Origin: Allobosea lupini | GTDB lineage: Bacteria > Pseudomonadota > Alphaproteobacteria > Rhizobiales > Beijerinckiaceae | Direction: 5' to 3' | Assembly (NCBI RefSeq): GCF_900109525.1 | Contig: NZ_FOAN01000006.1 | Location: forward strand, 372,001 to 436,000 | DNA length: 64,000 nucleotides | Part shown: positions 18,206 to 27,100 of the stretch, one piece after another | Numbering within the stretch: the first letter of the stretch is position 1 | Layout: every line of letters starts with the position of its first letter | Program-made: the position numbers and the translations under genes | Notes under the pieces: model-generated | What the model was told of the DNA's origin: nothing | The model's input: only the letters and a program-made list of their open reading frames with translations | The model's database searches: none

Positions 18206-18317
18206 GTCGTCCCGGACAAGCCGCGTCAGCGGCGCCGATCCGGGACCCACGCCTGAGCCTTTCCGAATGAGGTTCCGGAATGGATCCGGGTCTTCGCTTC
18301 GCTGCGCCCGGGACGAC
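18206..18317. repeat. REP-like inverted repeat, GTCATCCCGG type (copy B)
   Basis: Same family as copy A: the left arm begins GTCGTCCCGG, and the right half runs GGTTCCGGAATGGATCCGGG to CCCGGGACGAC. The left arm is more diverged than in copy A. It sits 16 bp after the soxA stop and could act as a transcript-end hairpin for the sox operon. Confidence 0.8.
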
Positions 18318-18399
18318 TCGTGGATATCGGGGACATGCTATTGGCGACGGCTACGCGAGCCGTCACGATCCCGGCACAGTCCTGTCGGAGACGTCGTGG

Positions 18400-19338
18400 A
18401 TGCTTCGCCTGCCTGCCTTCGTTGCCTTCATGCTGATCGCCACCGCTGCCATCGCCGAGCCCGATGCCGAGCCGCCAGCCTCGGCAGCCGGGGCCACCGC
18501 GTCACCGCCGCCCTTCGTGCTCAAGGGCACCGAGGTCAGGACGATCCGGGCCAAGGCGCTGCAGCGCGACTACGAGATATTCGTCAGCCTGCCGGAATCC
18601 TATCAGAGCCAGCCGCGCCGGCGCTTCCCGGTGCTATTCGTCACCGATGCCGACTATACCTTCCCGCTGGTCCGCTCGATCGCCCGCCGGGTCGGCAACC
18701 GGGCCAGGGGGCTGGAGGAGTTCATCCTGGTCGGCCTGTCATATTCGGTCGGCGACACGCCCGAATACAGCCGCCGGCGCGACTACACCCCGACGCCGAA
18801 CGGCGAGAAGACACGCGATCCGTCGGGCAAGCCGCCAGTCTTCGGCGAAGCGGAGGGCTATCGCCGCTTCCTCTCGGAGGAGGTGATGCCCTTCGTCGCT
18901 GCGACGTACCGCACCGACACCACCCGCAGCATCTATGCCGGCCATTCCTATGGCGGCCTGTTCGGCCTCTACGTGCTGCTGACCGAGCCGAAACTGTTCT
19001 CGCACTACATCATCGGCAGCCCCTCGCTCTGGTTCGACCAGAAGGTGCTGTTCCAACGCGAACGGAGCTATGCCGAAGCCAACAAGGAATTGAGGGCGAA
19101 CGTCTTCATGTCGATCGCCTCCTACGAGACGATCGACAAAGCGTCCGGCGATCCGCGCTACAACGGCAAGACCGACATGATCGCCGATCTCAGGGAGTTC
19201 GAGCAGGCGCTGCGTTCGCGCAATTATCCGGGCCTCAAGCTCGCGAGCGAGGTCATCCCAGGCGAGGACCATCTCACCGTCTTCCCTGCGATCGTGACGC
19301 GCGGGCTGCTCTGGGCGCTACCGGCGAAGCGGGATTAG
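18400..19338 (+). CDS. Secreted alpha/beta-hydrolase esterase (IroE/Fes-like)
   Basis: A 312-residue periplasmic serine hydrolase of the putative-esterase family. The signal peptide is LPAFVAFMLIATAAIA. The nucleophile elbow is GHSYGG (Ser at about 183), and the likely catalytic His is in GEDHLTVFPA near the C-terminus. The segment DYEIFVSLPESYQ followed by FPVLFVTDADYTF is typical of trilactone or enterobactin-type esterases and of related carboxylesterases. No siderophore genes are nearby, so the substrate is open. The frame is open to 18280 inside a repeat, but the ATG at 18400 gives a proper signal sequence. Confidence 0.85.
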   Translation: MLRLPAFVAFMLIATAAIAEPDAEPPASAAGATASPPPFVLKGTEVRTIRAKALQRDYEIFVSLPESYQSQPRRRFPVLFVTDADYTFPLVRSIARRVGNRARGLEEFILVGLSYSVGDTPEYSRRRDYTPTPNGEKTRDPSGKPPVFGEAEGYRRFLSEEVMPFVAATYRTDTTRSIYAGHSYGGLFGLYVLLTEPKLFSHYIIGSPSLWFDQKVLFQRERSYAEANKELRANVFMSIASYETIDKASGDPRYNGKTDMIADLREFEQALRSRNYPGLKLASEVIPGEDHLTVFPAIVTRGLLWALPAKRD

Positions 19339-19355
19339 GCACAATCCCACGACAA

Positions 19356-19393
19356 GGTCATCCCGGGCGATCGCAGGGAGACCCGGGATGACC
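19356..19393. repeat. Short palindrome of the GTCATCCCGGG family (copy C)
   Basis: Arms GGTCATCCCGGG (19356-19367) and CCCGGGATGACC (19382-19393) are perfect 12-bp complements with a 14-nt spacer. It looks like a half-size version of copies A and B. It lies between two convergent genes, where it could help end transcription. Confidence 0.75.
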
Positions 19394-19412
19394 ACGACTG
19401 CGTGGGGTACGA

Positions 19413-20522
19413 TCAATCCTTCTTGCTCTTGCCGTCCTTCGGCTTCTCCTTGTCCCGGCCCTTCGGCTTCGCCCGATTGTGGAAGCTGGCATTGCCGAGC
19501 CCGGTGCCGATCGTCAGCACCGCCCAGTGCTCGACATCCTGCATGAACGGCAATTCGCTCAGGCCCTGCACGACGGCATCATTGTGCATGGTGACGACGG
19601 TATCGTGCTCGCCGATCTCCGGCGCCATCTCGCGAATGCTCTCGACCAGATTGAAGCGGCTGCTCGACCAGTTTCCGGGCAGGTTCTGGGCGCCGCGATC
19701 GATCGCGCCGTCCGGCTCGATCAGGCCGGGACAGCCGACGCCGATGAAGGGCGCGACGCGCAGGCCTTCCTTGGCTGCGTGTTCGATCTGCTCGCGCAGC
19801 ATCTTGCCGAGCCGCCTCACGGCCTGCTCGCGGCTCGTCTCCTCATCGGCATGGCGCCAGAGCTCGGTTTCCCAGACTCGCGCCTTGCTGAGATCGGAGG
19901 CCTTGTCCTGGCGCAATTCGACGATCCCCGCACGAATGTTCGAGCCGCCGATATCGACCGCGACCAGGCTGTCATAGGCCTCGAAGATCCATTTCGGCGC
20001 GAGATGGGCGCTGCCGACCAGCCCGGCTTCGTCAGAGTGATGGCGCACCGGCACGAGCTCGATGGTGTAGCCCTCGGTCTGCAGAATGATGCCGGCTCGC
20101 GCGATCGCCAGTTCGCCGATCCGGCTCTGGCGGAAGCCGCCGCCGACGACGATGCGCTCGACCGGGCTCCAGGCCTTCTGGCGCAGGAAGCGACGGATGA
20201 CGAAAGCGAGCGACTGGGCGAAGCGCTCGACGGCCGAGAGCACCAGCGCCGCCTCGCGGGCTTCGCCCTCCGTCAGCAGCTTGTCGAGCTCCGATTTGCT
20301 GACGGTCTTGCCGACCTTCGCCAGCGGATCCTCGCTGGTCTCGGCAAGATGGCTCCGCAACTCGGCGAGATGATCCATGAAGGCGCCCCGGCTCGCCTTG
20401 TCGCCGAGGAAGCCGTCACCGTCGCGGATTTCGAGATTGTAGCTGGTGACGATGACCGAGGGCAGCTCCTGTGCCCCATGCGGCCCGGTCGGGTTCGTCT
20501 TGCTCGCCGTCGCCACTGCCAT
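19413..20522 (-). CDS. ROK-superfamily protein, apparently circularly permuted
   Basis: A 369-residue protein carrying ROK sugar-kinase/regulator motifs in swapped order. The first half holds what is normally the C-terminal part: AALVLSAVERFAQSLAF, then IVVGGGFRQSRIG (about residue 124) and GLVGSAHLAP (about 166). The second half holds the normal N-terminal part: phosphate-binding VAVDIGGSNIRAG (about 184), GVGCPGLIEPDG (about 260), HNDAVVQG (about 311) and TIGTGLGN (about 335). The usual zinc-binding cysteine cluster is absent and the tail is lysine-rich. No helix-turn-helix is seen, so kinase-like activity is more likely than regulation. An alternative GTG start lies 8 codons upstream. Confidence 0.75.
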   Translation of the reverse strand: MAVATASKTNPTGPHGAQELPSVIVTSYNLEIRDGDGFLGDKASRGAFMDHLAELRSHLAETSEDPLAKVGKTVSKSELDKLLTEGEAREAALVLSAVERFAQSLAFVIRRFLRQKAWSPVERIVVGGGFRQSRIGELAIARAGIILQTEGYTIELVPVRHHSDEAGLVGSAHLAPKWIFEAYDSLVAVDIGGSNIRAGIVELRQDKASDLSKARVWETELWRHADEETSREQAVRRLGKMLREQIEHAAKEGLRVAPFIGVGCPGLIEPDGAIDRGAQNLPGNWSSSRFNLVESIREMAPEIGEHDTVVTMHNDAVVQGLSELPFMQDVEHWAVLTIGTGLGNASFHNRAKPKGRDKEKPKDGKSKKD

Positions 20523-20705
20523 CACCGCCCCCGTCGTGAAAGTCACGCGGGGAGAACGAGCGCGCCCCCCTGGCGGTTCCTGCGCCGCGCGGCCGCATGC
20601 CCCGTCTGCGCTGCGGGCGGGACATTCAACCTACTGGCGATTGACCCCACTGCGTCCTTTCGCCTCCATAGCCGGCGGCGCGCTTCGCGGCCTGGGGGAT
20701 TGTAG

Positions 20706-21185
20706 ATGCTCGAAGTGATCGGCCGCTCGCTCGCGATCGGCATCGGCGCGACTGCCTTGCTCGACCTCTGGGCGCTGTTCCTCAACCGCGTCTTCGGCAT
20801 TCCGCTGGCGAACTGGGCGATGGTCGGGCGCTGGTTCGCCTATCTGCCGCGTGGCCGCTTCATGCACGACACCATCGCCGACACGCCGCCGGTCGCACGC
20901 GAGCTCGCGATCGGCTGGATCATGCACTACCTGATCGGTGCGCTCTTCGCCGCGATCGTCCTGCTGATCTGGGGGCTCGACTGGGCCCGCAATCCGACGC
21001 TGCTGCCGGCCCTGATCGTCGGCATCGTCACCGTCGGCTGCGGCTGGTTCATCCTGCAGCCGGGCATGGGCTTCGGCCTCGCCGCCAGCAAACGGCCGAA
21101 CGCCAACCAGGTCCGGCTGATCGGACTGATCAACCATGTCGTTTTCGGGCTGGGCCTCTGGCTCGCCGCGCTGCTGGCGCGCTGA
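20706..21185 (+). CDS. DUF2938 family membrane protein
   Basis: A 159-residue integral membrane protein with about four hydrophobic helices (for example SLAIGIGATALLDLWALFL, MHYLIGALFAAIVLLIWGL and LIVGIVTVGCGWFI). Family signatures are NWAMVGRWFAYLPRGRF and LQPGMGFGLAASKRPN. The function is unknown. It is divergent from the ROK gene (183 bp shared upstream region) and followed after 41 bp by an amidohydrolase gene, with which it may be cotranscribed. Confidence 0.85.
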   Translation: MLEVIGRSLAIGIGATALLDLWALFLNRVFGIPLANWAMVGRWFAYLPRGRFMHDTIADTPPVARELAIGWIMHYLIGALFAAIVLLIWGLDWARNPTLLPALIVGIVTVGCGWFILQPGMGFGLAASKRPNANQVRLIGLINHVVFGLGLWLAALLAR

Positions 21186-21226
21186 ACTGCGCCTCACGAA
21201 CTTTCAAAGGCAAGGACGGAAAACCC

Positions 21227-22462
21227 ATGGCCGCGACCCTGTTCCACAATGCCCGCATCGTCGACGGCACCGCGCCCGAGCGCGCCGCGCCCGTCTCTGT
21301 CCTGGTCGAGGGCGGGTTGATCCGCGAGGTCGGCAAGAGCGTGCGCTCCGACAAGGCCAGGGTGATCGATCTCAAAGGCCACACGCTGATGCCCGGGCTG
21401 ATCGACGCCCATGTCCACGTCATCGCCGGCCTCGCCGATCTCGGCCGCAACGCCGCCTTGCCCGACTCGCTCGTCACGGTGCGCTCGCTGGTGATCATGC
21501 GCGAGATGCTGCTGCGCGGCTTCACCACGGTGCGCGATGTCGGCGGCGCCGATTTCGGCCTGAAACAGGCGACTGAAGAACACGATTTCCCGACGCCGCG
21601 CCTCGTCATCTCCGGCAAGGCGCTGAGCCAGACCGGTGGCCATGCCGACTTCCGCGGCCGCTACGACGACCGGCTGCCGCCGACGACGCGGTATCGCCTC
21701 GGCGCGCTCGGCCGCATCTGCGACGGCGAGGCCGAGGTTCGACGGGCCGCGCGCGAGGAACTCAAGGGCGGCGCCGACTTCATCAAGATCATGGCCAATG
21801 GCGGCTGCGCCTCGCCGACCGACCCGATCCATTTCCTCGGCTTCTCGGTCGGCGAACTCGAAGCGGTCGTCGAAGAGGCCCGCATGGCCGGAACCTATGT
21901 CTCCGCCCATGTCTACACCGACGAGGCGATCCGCCGCTGCGTCGAGGCGGGCGTCCATTCGCTGGAGCATTGCAACCTGATCAAGGCCGAAACCGCCAAG
22001 CTCGCAGCGAAGAACGGCGCCGTCGCGGTGCCCACCCTCGTCACCTATGACAAGCTCGCCAGCGAGGGCGGCAAGCTCGGCTTCCCACCCGATTCCGTCG
22101 CCAAGGTCGAGTTCGTCCGGGCCGCCGGCATGGAATCGCTGGCAATCATGAAACAGGCGGGGCTCGCCATGGCCTATGGCAGCGACCTGCTCGGCGAGAT
22201 GCATCGCCACCAGTCCGAGGAGTTCGTCATCCGCGGCCGCGCCCTGCCGGCGCATGAGGTGATCGGCGCCGCCACCCATGTCGCCGCCAGGCTGCTGAAG
22301 CTCGAGGGCAAGATCGGCACGGTGGCACCGGGCGCCTATGCCGACCTGATCGTCGTAGACGGCGACCCGCTGCAGGACCTTGCGCTGCTGACCCGCCAAG
22401 GCCGGCACATGCCCGTCATCATGAAGGCCGGCACCTTCATCAAGCGCGCCCGGCTGGACTGA
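21227..22462 (+). CDS. Metal-dependent amidohydrolase (imidazolonepropionase-like)
   Basis: A 411-residue amidohydrolase-superfamily enzyme, cytoplasmic, with no signal peptide. Metal-site features are DAHVHVIAGL (about residue 65), the carboxylated-Lys region FIKIMANGGCASP (about 187), HVYTDEAIRRC, HSLEHCNLI and the late Asp in YGSDLLGEMHRHQ. The C-terminal beta-sandwich segment GTVAPGAYADLIVVDGDPL is typical. Relatives include Xaa-Pro dipeptidases and other carboxypeptidase-type enzymes, so a small acyl-amino acid or peptide is a plausible substrate. A paralogue of identical length lies at 61263-62498. Confidence 0.88.
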   Translation: MAATLFHNARIVDGTAPERAAPVSVLVEGGLIREVGKSVRSDKARVIDLKGHTLMPGLIDAHVHVIAGLADLGRNAALPDSLVTVRSLVIMREMLLRGFTTVRDVGGADFGLKQATEEHDFPTPRLVISGKALSQTGGHADFRGRYDDRLPPTTRYRLGALGRICDGEAEVRRAAREELKGGADFIKIMANGGCASPTDPIHFLGFSVGELEAVVEEARMAGTYVSAHVYTDEAIRRCVEAGVHSLEHCNLIKAETAKLAAKNGAVAVPTLVTYDKLASEGGKLGFPPDSVAKVEFVRAAGMESLAIMKQAGLAMAYGSDLLGEMHRHQSEEFVIRGRALPAHEVIGAATHVAARLLKLEGKIGTVAPGAYADLIVVDGDPLQDLALLTRQGRHMPVIMKAGTFIKRARLD

Positions 22463-22468
22463 CGGCGC

Positions 22469-23194
22469 ATGAAGCCCTGGACGCAGCTCGACGCCGCGCC
22501 GATCCCCGGCGGCGGCACGCTGAAGCTCATGCGCCGCGGCGAGGACGAGTTCTCGATCACGCTCGGCCATAACGAGCTGATGAACTCGCGCCTCAAGGGC
22601 TCGGAGGAGGCGCTGGCGAGCCTCGCCATCGACAGGATCGGCCAGCGCCCGAGCCTGTGCCTGCTGATCGGCGGGCTCGGCATGGGCTTCACGCTGCGGG
22701 CGGCGCTCGCCGCGCTTCCGGCCGATGCCGAGATCGTGGTCGCCGAATTGATCCCGGCGGTGATCGCCTGGGCGCGCGGCCCGCTCGCTCCGATCTTCGC
22801 CGGCTGCCTCGACGATCCCCGCGTCAGCGTGCGCGAAGCCGATGTCGTCACAGTCATCCGCGAAGGACCCGGCCGCTACGACGCGATCCTGCTCGATGTC
22901 GACAACGGGCCTGACGGGCTGATGGTCGAGGCCAATGACCGGCTCTACGACCATGCCGGCCTCGGGGCTGCGAAGGCGGCACTACGGTCTCACGGCGTGC
23001 TCGCCGTCTGGTCGGCGGGGCCGGACCGCAACTTCACCCAGCGCCTACGCCAGGCCGGCTTCGCCGTCGAAGAGAAGACGGTGCGTGCCCGTGCCGGAGC
23101 TGGCGGCGCCAAGCACATGATCTGGCTCGCTGCCCCCAAGGGAAACGCGACTGCCGCGCAGCCCACTCGCGGCGCTGGAAACAGGCGGCGCTAG
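22469..23194 (+). CDS. Spermidine-synthase-like methyltransferase-fold protein
   Basis: A 241-residue protein with the spermidine synthase/Rossmann methyltransferase fold. The nucleotide-binding motif is LLIGGLGMGFTLRAAL (about residue 65), followed by EIVVAELIPAVIAWARG and DAILLDVDNGPDGLM, where polyamine synthases carry the key Asp. It lacks a recognisable putrescine-binding gate, so true aminopropyltransferase activity is doubtful. It starts 6 bp after the amidohydrolase stop. Its TAG overlaps the TAG of the convergent racemase gene in the shared bases CTAG. Confidence 0.8.
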   Translation: MKPWTQLDAAPIPGGGTLKLMRRGEDEFSITLGHNELMNSRLKGSEEALASLAIDRIGQRPSLCLLIGGLGMGFTLRAALAALPADAEIVVAELIPAVIAWARGPLAPIFAGCLDDPRVSVREADVVTVIREGPGRYDAILLDVDNGPDGLMVEANDRLYDHAGLGAAKAALRSHGVLAVWSAGPDRNFTQRLRQAGFAVEEKTVRARAGAGGAKHMIWLAAPKGNATAAQPTRGAGNRRR

Positions 23195-23934
23195 CGCTCA
23201 CCGAGCAGGCGCGACAGGCCGGCGGAAAGCCCAATGCTCGGCACAGGCGCCGGCAGCGCCAGGTCGCCTTGAACCGGTTTGGACGGTGGATTGCGCGCCG
23301 CGTCGAGTACCGCGGCGAAGCCCGCCTGGACCGAACAGATCACCGGCACGCCGACATGAGGCTGGACCCGGGCCGCGAGCCCGGCGAGGCCGGCGCCGCC
23401 CAGGATCACCGCCTGTGCCCCGTCGCGCGCGACCGTGCGCCGGCAGGCTTCGGCCAGCAGCGCGATCGAGCCGTCCGGATCGGCCGCGATGTCGCCACCG
23501 GTCGGCGCCACCGTCTCGATGGCGGCAAGCCGGCCATCCAGCCCGAGCGCAGCGGTGAACTCGGTCAGGATCGGCCCCCAGCGCTCGCCACCAGTGACGA
23601 TCGAGAAGCTCCCGCCCTGCGCCGCCGCCTGCCGGCAAGCCGCTTCGGCCATGCCGACCACCGGCACGCTGGCGATTTCCTTCAACGCCATCAGCCCGGG
23701 ATCGCCGAAACAGGCGAGATAGACCGCATCGCAATCGCCGCCGTGCTCGGCGAAGGCGTCAAGCGCCGCATGCCCGGCAATGGCGCCGGCGCTGCGGCTG
23801 GAGATGTAGCGCGCCCCGAAGCGGCCGGTCGCCGGCACGAGTTCGACGTCGGCTGGCGTCATCGGCGCCAGCACGCGCAGGACCAGCTCGGTCATCTCGG
23901 CGCTGGTGTTCGGATTGAGGACGAGGATGCGCAA
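23191..23934 (-). CDS. Aspartate/glutamate (hydantoin) racemase family protein
   Basis: A 247-residue protein of the Asp/Glu/hydantoin racemase family. The standard opening RILVLNPNTSAEMTE is reached if translation begins at TTG 23934. The two catalytic cysteines fall in AVYLACFGDPGL and PVICSVQAGF, and VPVVGMAEAACRQA and AVILGGAGLAGL are family segments. These enzymes racemise amino acids or 5-substituted hydantoins without cofactor. A longer frame to 24072 encodes no conserved residues. No hydantoinase is adjacent, although an amidohydrolase lies in the convergent operon. Confidence 0.86.
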   Translation of the reverse strand: MRILVLNPNTSAEMTELVLRVLAPMTPADVELVPATGRFGARYISSRSAGAIAGHAALDAFAEHGGDCDAVYLACFGDPGLMALKEIASVPVVGMAEAACRQAAAQGGSFSIVTGGERWGPILTEFTAALGLDGRLAAIETVAPTGGDIAADPDGSIALLAEACRRTVARDGAQAVILGGAGLAGLAARVQPHVGVPVICSVQAGFAAVLDAARNPPSKPVQGDLALPAPVPSIGLSAGLSRLLGER

Positions 23935-24164
23935 GATGATCTCAACGGGCGAGAGTTGGCCGGCCTTGGGAGCTTCAATCAAGAGCCGTGCCACGAGCTT
24001 TGCCGCGCCCACTCCTCGCGAGCAAGGGCCTCGCGAGCAAGGGCAAGCCTGCAGTGTTCGCAAGATCGCCACGCGAGGCGAGCCGGCTCGGAGCTCTCAT
24101 CTCCGGAACCATCGCCGCATGCACGGGTTGCTGGCTCGACGGCCCTCACATCGGAGGATGGACG

Positions 24165-24353
24165 ATGCCAGCCAAATCGAAGGCGCAGCAGAAGGCGGCC
24201 GGAGCCGCGCTCGCCGCCAAGCGGGGCGAGATCCCCAAGAGCGAGCTCAAGGGCGCCTCGAAGTCGATGGCCAAGTCGATGACCGAGAAGCAACTCGACG
24301 AGTTGGCCTCGACCAAGCGCAAGGGAAAGCCTGAGCACGTCACGAAGCACTGA
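24165..24353 (+). CDS. DUF3008 family small basic protein
   Basis: A 62-residue, lysine-rich protein (AKSKAQQKAAGAALAAKRGE, then KSMAKSMTEKQLDELASTKR). It matches the small DUF3008 family found in many proteobacteria, whose role is unknown. The start ATG has a clear GGAGG nine bases upstream. The same frame is open upstream to 23988, but that part would overlap the racemase promoter region and has no conserved sequence. Confidence 0.85.
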   Translation: MPAKSKAQQKAAGAALAAKRGEIPKSELKGASKSMAKSMTEKQLDELASTKRKGKPEHVTKH

Positions 24354-24390
24354 GCGCTGGAGATATCGGCCCTCTTGCCCGGTGCTCAGA

Positions 24391-24474
24391 TCAGAGCTTC
24401 CAGCGTTCGGCGGCTGCCCATGAGATGGCAGCGATCAGGGCCATGCCGACAGTGACTGCGAAAACCAGCTGCAT
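24391..24474 (-). CDS. 27-residue single-helix membrane microprotein
   Basis: A very short frame starts at an ATG with a near-perfect AGGAGG five bases upstream. It encodes MQLVFAVTVGMALIAAISWA followed by AAERWKL. One hydrophobic helix is followed by a positively charged end, the profile of bacterial small membrane proteins. It lies alone between the DUF3008 gene and tRNA-Arg. It is not recognised from any named family. Support is the ribosome-binding site, the helix and the intergenic placement. Confidence 0.55.
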   Translation of the reverse strand: MQLVFAVTVGMALIAAISWAAAERWKL

Positions 24475-24609
24475 GCTCGCCTCCTGTGCAAGGTGAGCAT
24501 GCAATGAAGTATGCCAGGTTGCAGTTCCCTGCCGCTTCACGCCGAGGTTAAACGAATCCTGACACGATCGCAGGATTGCGGCCCCTCACTTTCGAGCAGG
24601 CAGGATTTA

Positions 24610-24686
<77 letters not shown>

Positions 24687-24714
24687 GCACGTCCTTGCGT
24701 TTAGCATAAAGCCG

Positions 24715-25545
24715 ATGCAGGTGAAGCCTTCCTTTGCAGTGATTATCTGCGTCCTCGCTGTCATGGCCGCATGCGCCTCGATGGTGCGGGCGGCAGATGA
24801 CGCTTGCGCGCCGGAGGAAGCGGCCGAGCAGGTCCGCCTCGCCGGCCTCGACCGGCACGGCGACCCGCAGCTCGCCGATGGACGGACCATCAGGCTCGCC
24901 GGGCTGGCGCCACGGCAGAACGAGACCGAGCGCGAGCATTTCGCCGCGCAGCTGGCACGCTGGCATGGGCGCGAATTCCGGCTGGCACCGCTCGGCGGCC
25001 CCGATCGCTGGGGGCGTGTGCCGGCCCGATTGCTCGCAGCCGAGGGGACGGATGCGCTCGCCGGCCAGCCCGATCTGAGCGCCGCCCTTCTCGCCGCAGG
25101 CGCGGCGCGGCGGCTGCCCGAGCCCGGCCTTGCCGCCTGCAACGAACTCTGGCGCAAGGCCGAGCCACGGCCGGCGGTGGCAGGCAAGGCCGGCAGCCTC
25201 GCGCCGGCCGCAACCCAGGGCAATTTTGCCGCAGTGGCCATGCCCGTCATCGACGGCCATGATGCCTCCGCGATGAAAGCGCAGGCGGGCCGGATCGTCG
25301 TGGTCGAGGGGCGTATCGCTGCCGTGGGCGAGCGGGCACAGCGGACCTATCTCAACTTCGAACGGCGGCGTGGCGCGGGTGGCAGCATCGTTCTGTCGCG
25401 CGCGCTCTGGCGTGACTTGCAGCGCAGCGGCTGGACCGCGTCGGCGCTGACAGGTAAACGCGTGCGCGTCAGCGGTGTGGTCGAGGGGCGCGATGGCCTC
25501 CTGATCGAGGCGCAGACGCGTAGTGCACTGGAATTGATCGACTAG
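24715..25545 (+). CDS. SNase-like (thermonuclease-fold) secreted protein
   Basis: A 276-residue protein with a probable signal peptide (FAVIICVLAVMAACASMVRA). The central part resembles a divergent staphylococcal-nuclease fold: LADGRTIRLAGLAPR, then an EREHFAAQLARWHGREF region and DRWGRVPARLLAAEG (about residues 100-115). The catalytic Arg/Glu pattern of active nucleases is incomplete. The C-terminal OB-like part (GRIVVVEGRIAAVGERAQRTYLNF) looks like a binding domain. It is followed 6 bp later by the M48 protease gene, suggesting coexpression and a shared envelope role. Confidence 0.75.
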   Translation: MQVKPSFAVIICVLAVMAACASMVRAADDACAPEEAAEQVRLAGLDRHGDPQLADGRTIRLAGLAPRQNETEREHFAAQLARWHGREFRLAPLGGPDRWGRVPARLLAAEGTDALAGQPDLSAALLAAGAARRLPEPGLAACNELWRKAEPRPAVAGKAGSLAPAATQGNFAAVAMPVIDGHDASAMKAQAGRIVVVEGRIAAVGERAQRTYLNFERRRGAGGSIVLSRALWRDLQRSGWTASALTGKRVRVSGVVEGRDGLLIEAQTRSALELID

Positions 25546-25551
25546 GGGCCG

Positions 25552-27027
25552 ATGCGGAACGTTCAGCGACATCGTCAGCCGATCCGGGGGCGCCTCGTCG
25601 CCGCGGTGCTGCCGGCCTTGCTGCTGGCGGCCTGCTTCGGTGACCAGAATTCCGTCCTGGCACCGCTCAACCAGCCGGGCGGCGAGCCGGCGCCCCGCGT
25701 CGCCAGCCTGCAGCGAGGCACCGACCGCGAGCACCAGCGCCTGCTTGCGGCCTTCGGCGGCGAATACCGCGCCCCTCAGGTCAAGGCCGAGCTGGAAGCG
25801 ATCATCGCCCGCCTCGCCAAGGCCGGCGAAGGCCAGATCGGCACCTATGAGGTGACGATCCTGAATTCGCCGATCGTCAACGCCTTCGCTTTGCCGACCG
25901 GGCGGCTCTACGTCACCCGCGGGCTGCTTGCGCTGGCCAACGATTCCTCCGAGATCGCCTCGGTGATGGCGCACGAGATCGCCCATGTCACGGCGCGCCA
26001 CGCCGTCGAGCGCGCCGAGATGGAGGCGGAATCGGCGCTGGTCAGCCAGGTCGTGGCGCAGGTGCTGAACGATCCGACGACCGGAGCCGCCGTTCAGCAG
26101 AGCTCCAAGCTCTCGCTCGCCCGCTTCTCGCGCCAGCAGGAGCTCACTGCCGACCAGATCAGCGTGCGCAACATCGCCCGCGCCGGCTACGACCCCTATG
26201 GCGCCGGCCGCTTCCTGGTCTCGCTCGGCCGCAACACCAGCTTCCGCGCCGGCCAGCAGGGCGGCGGCGACAAGAAGCTCGACATCCTCTCCAGCCACCC
26301 CTCGACGCCCGAGCGCGTCGCTGCCGTCACCAATGGCGCCCGCCAGATCGGCGCGCCCGGCCTCGGCGAACGCGACGCCGCGCGCTGGCTCGCCGTGGTC
26401 GACGGCGTCGCCTTCGGCGACGACCCGGCAGATGGCGTCGTGCGCGGCCGCCGCTACCTCAACAGCGCCCTGCGTATCGCCTTCACCGCGCCGGATGGCT
26501 TCGAACTGGAGGCCGCGCGCGAGATGGTCGTCGGCGTCAGCAATGACGGCTCGCAAGCGCTGCGCTTCGATTCGGTCGCGCTGAAGGCCGGCCAGACGCT
26601 GGAATCCTACGTGGCGTCGGGCTGGATCGACGGGGTCGCCACGGCCGAGGTGCAGTCGCTGACCGTCGGCGGCCTGCCGGCGGCTGTGACCTCCGGCAAG
26701 GGCGCCGACTGGACTTTCCGCCTTGCGGCGGTCCAGGCCGGGCCGCGCGTCTACCGCTTCATCCTCGCCGCCAAGGGCCAGAACGATCCCGAACGCGCCA
26801 TGCGCGCTCTGCTCGACAGCTTCCGCAATCTCAGTGCCAGCGACGCGCAATCGGTCAGCCCCCTGAGGATCCGGCTCGTCACGGCCGGCGCCGGCGACAC
26901 GCCCGCCAGCCTGGCCGAGCGCATGGCCTCGACCGATCGGCCATTGGAGCAGTTCCTGATTCTCAATGGGCTGGAGCGCAACGCGAGGCTGACGCCCGGC
27001 CAGCGTTACAAGATCGTGAGCGAATAG
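25552..27027 (+). CDS. M48-family metalloprotease, lipoprotein, with LysM-like tail
   Basis: A 491-residue periplasmic zinc protease related to BepA/LoiP. The leader ends with the lipobox LLAAC, followed by a linker. The zinc motif is HEIAH (residues 141-145), and a third ligand is likely in the QQELTADQI region (about 197). The domain continues through LDILSSHPSTPERV. A middle domain of unknown role follows, and the C-terminus (SLAERMASTDRPLEQFLILN, then LTPGQRYKIV) resembles a LysM-type peptidoglycan-binding module. Such proteases degrade misassembled outer-membrane proteins. It probably shares an operon with the SNase-like gene. Confidence 0.9.
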   Translation: MRNVQRHRQPIRGRLVAAVLPALLLAACFGDQNSVLAPLNQPGGEPAPRVASLQRGTDREHQRLLAAFGGEYRAPQVKAELEAIIARLAKAGEGQIGTYEVTILNSPIVNAFALPTGRLYVTRGLLALANDSSEIASVMAHEIAHVTARHAVERAEMEAESALVSQVVAQVLNDPTTGAAVQQSSKLSLARFSRQQELTADQISVRNIARAGYDPYGAGRFLVSLGRNTSFRAGQQGGGDKKLDILSSHPSTPERVAAVTNGARQIGAPGLGERDAARWLAVVDGVAFGDDPADGVVRGRRYLNSALRIAFTAPDGFELEAAREMVVGVSNDGSQALRFDSVALKAGQTLESYVASGWIDGVATAEVQSLTVGGLPAAVTSGKGADWTFRLAAVQAGPRVYRFILAAKGQNDPERAMRALLDSFRNLSASDAQSVSPLRIRLVTAGAGDTPASLAERMASTDRPLEQFLILNGLERNARLTPGQRYKIVSE

Positions 27028-27100
27028 CGCGCAGCGCGCCGGCTGCTTTCGGCGCGCCCTGTGCTAGCCTCCCGGCCGTCGTCAGGACAGGGAGGCAGCC

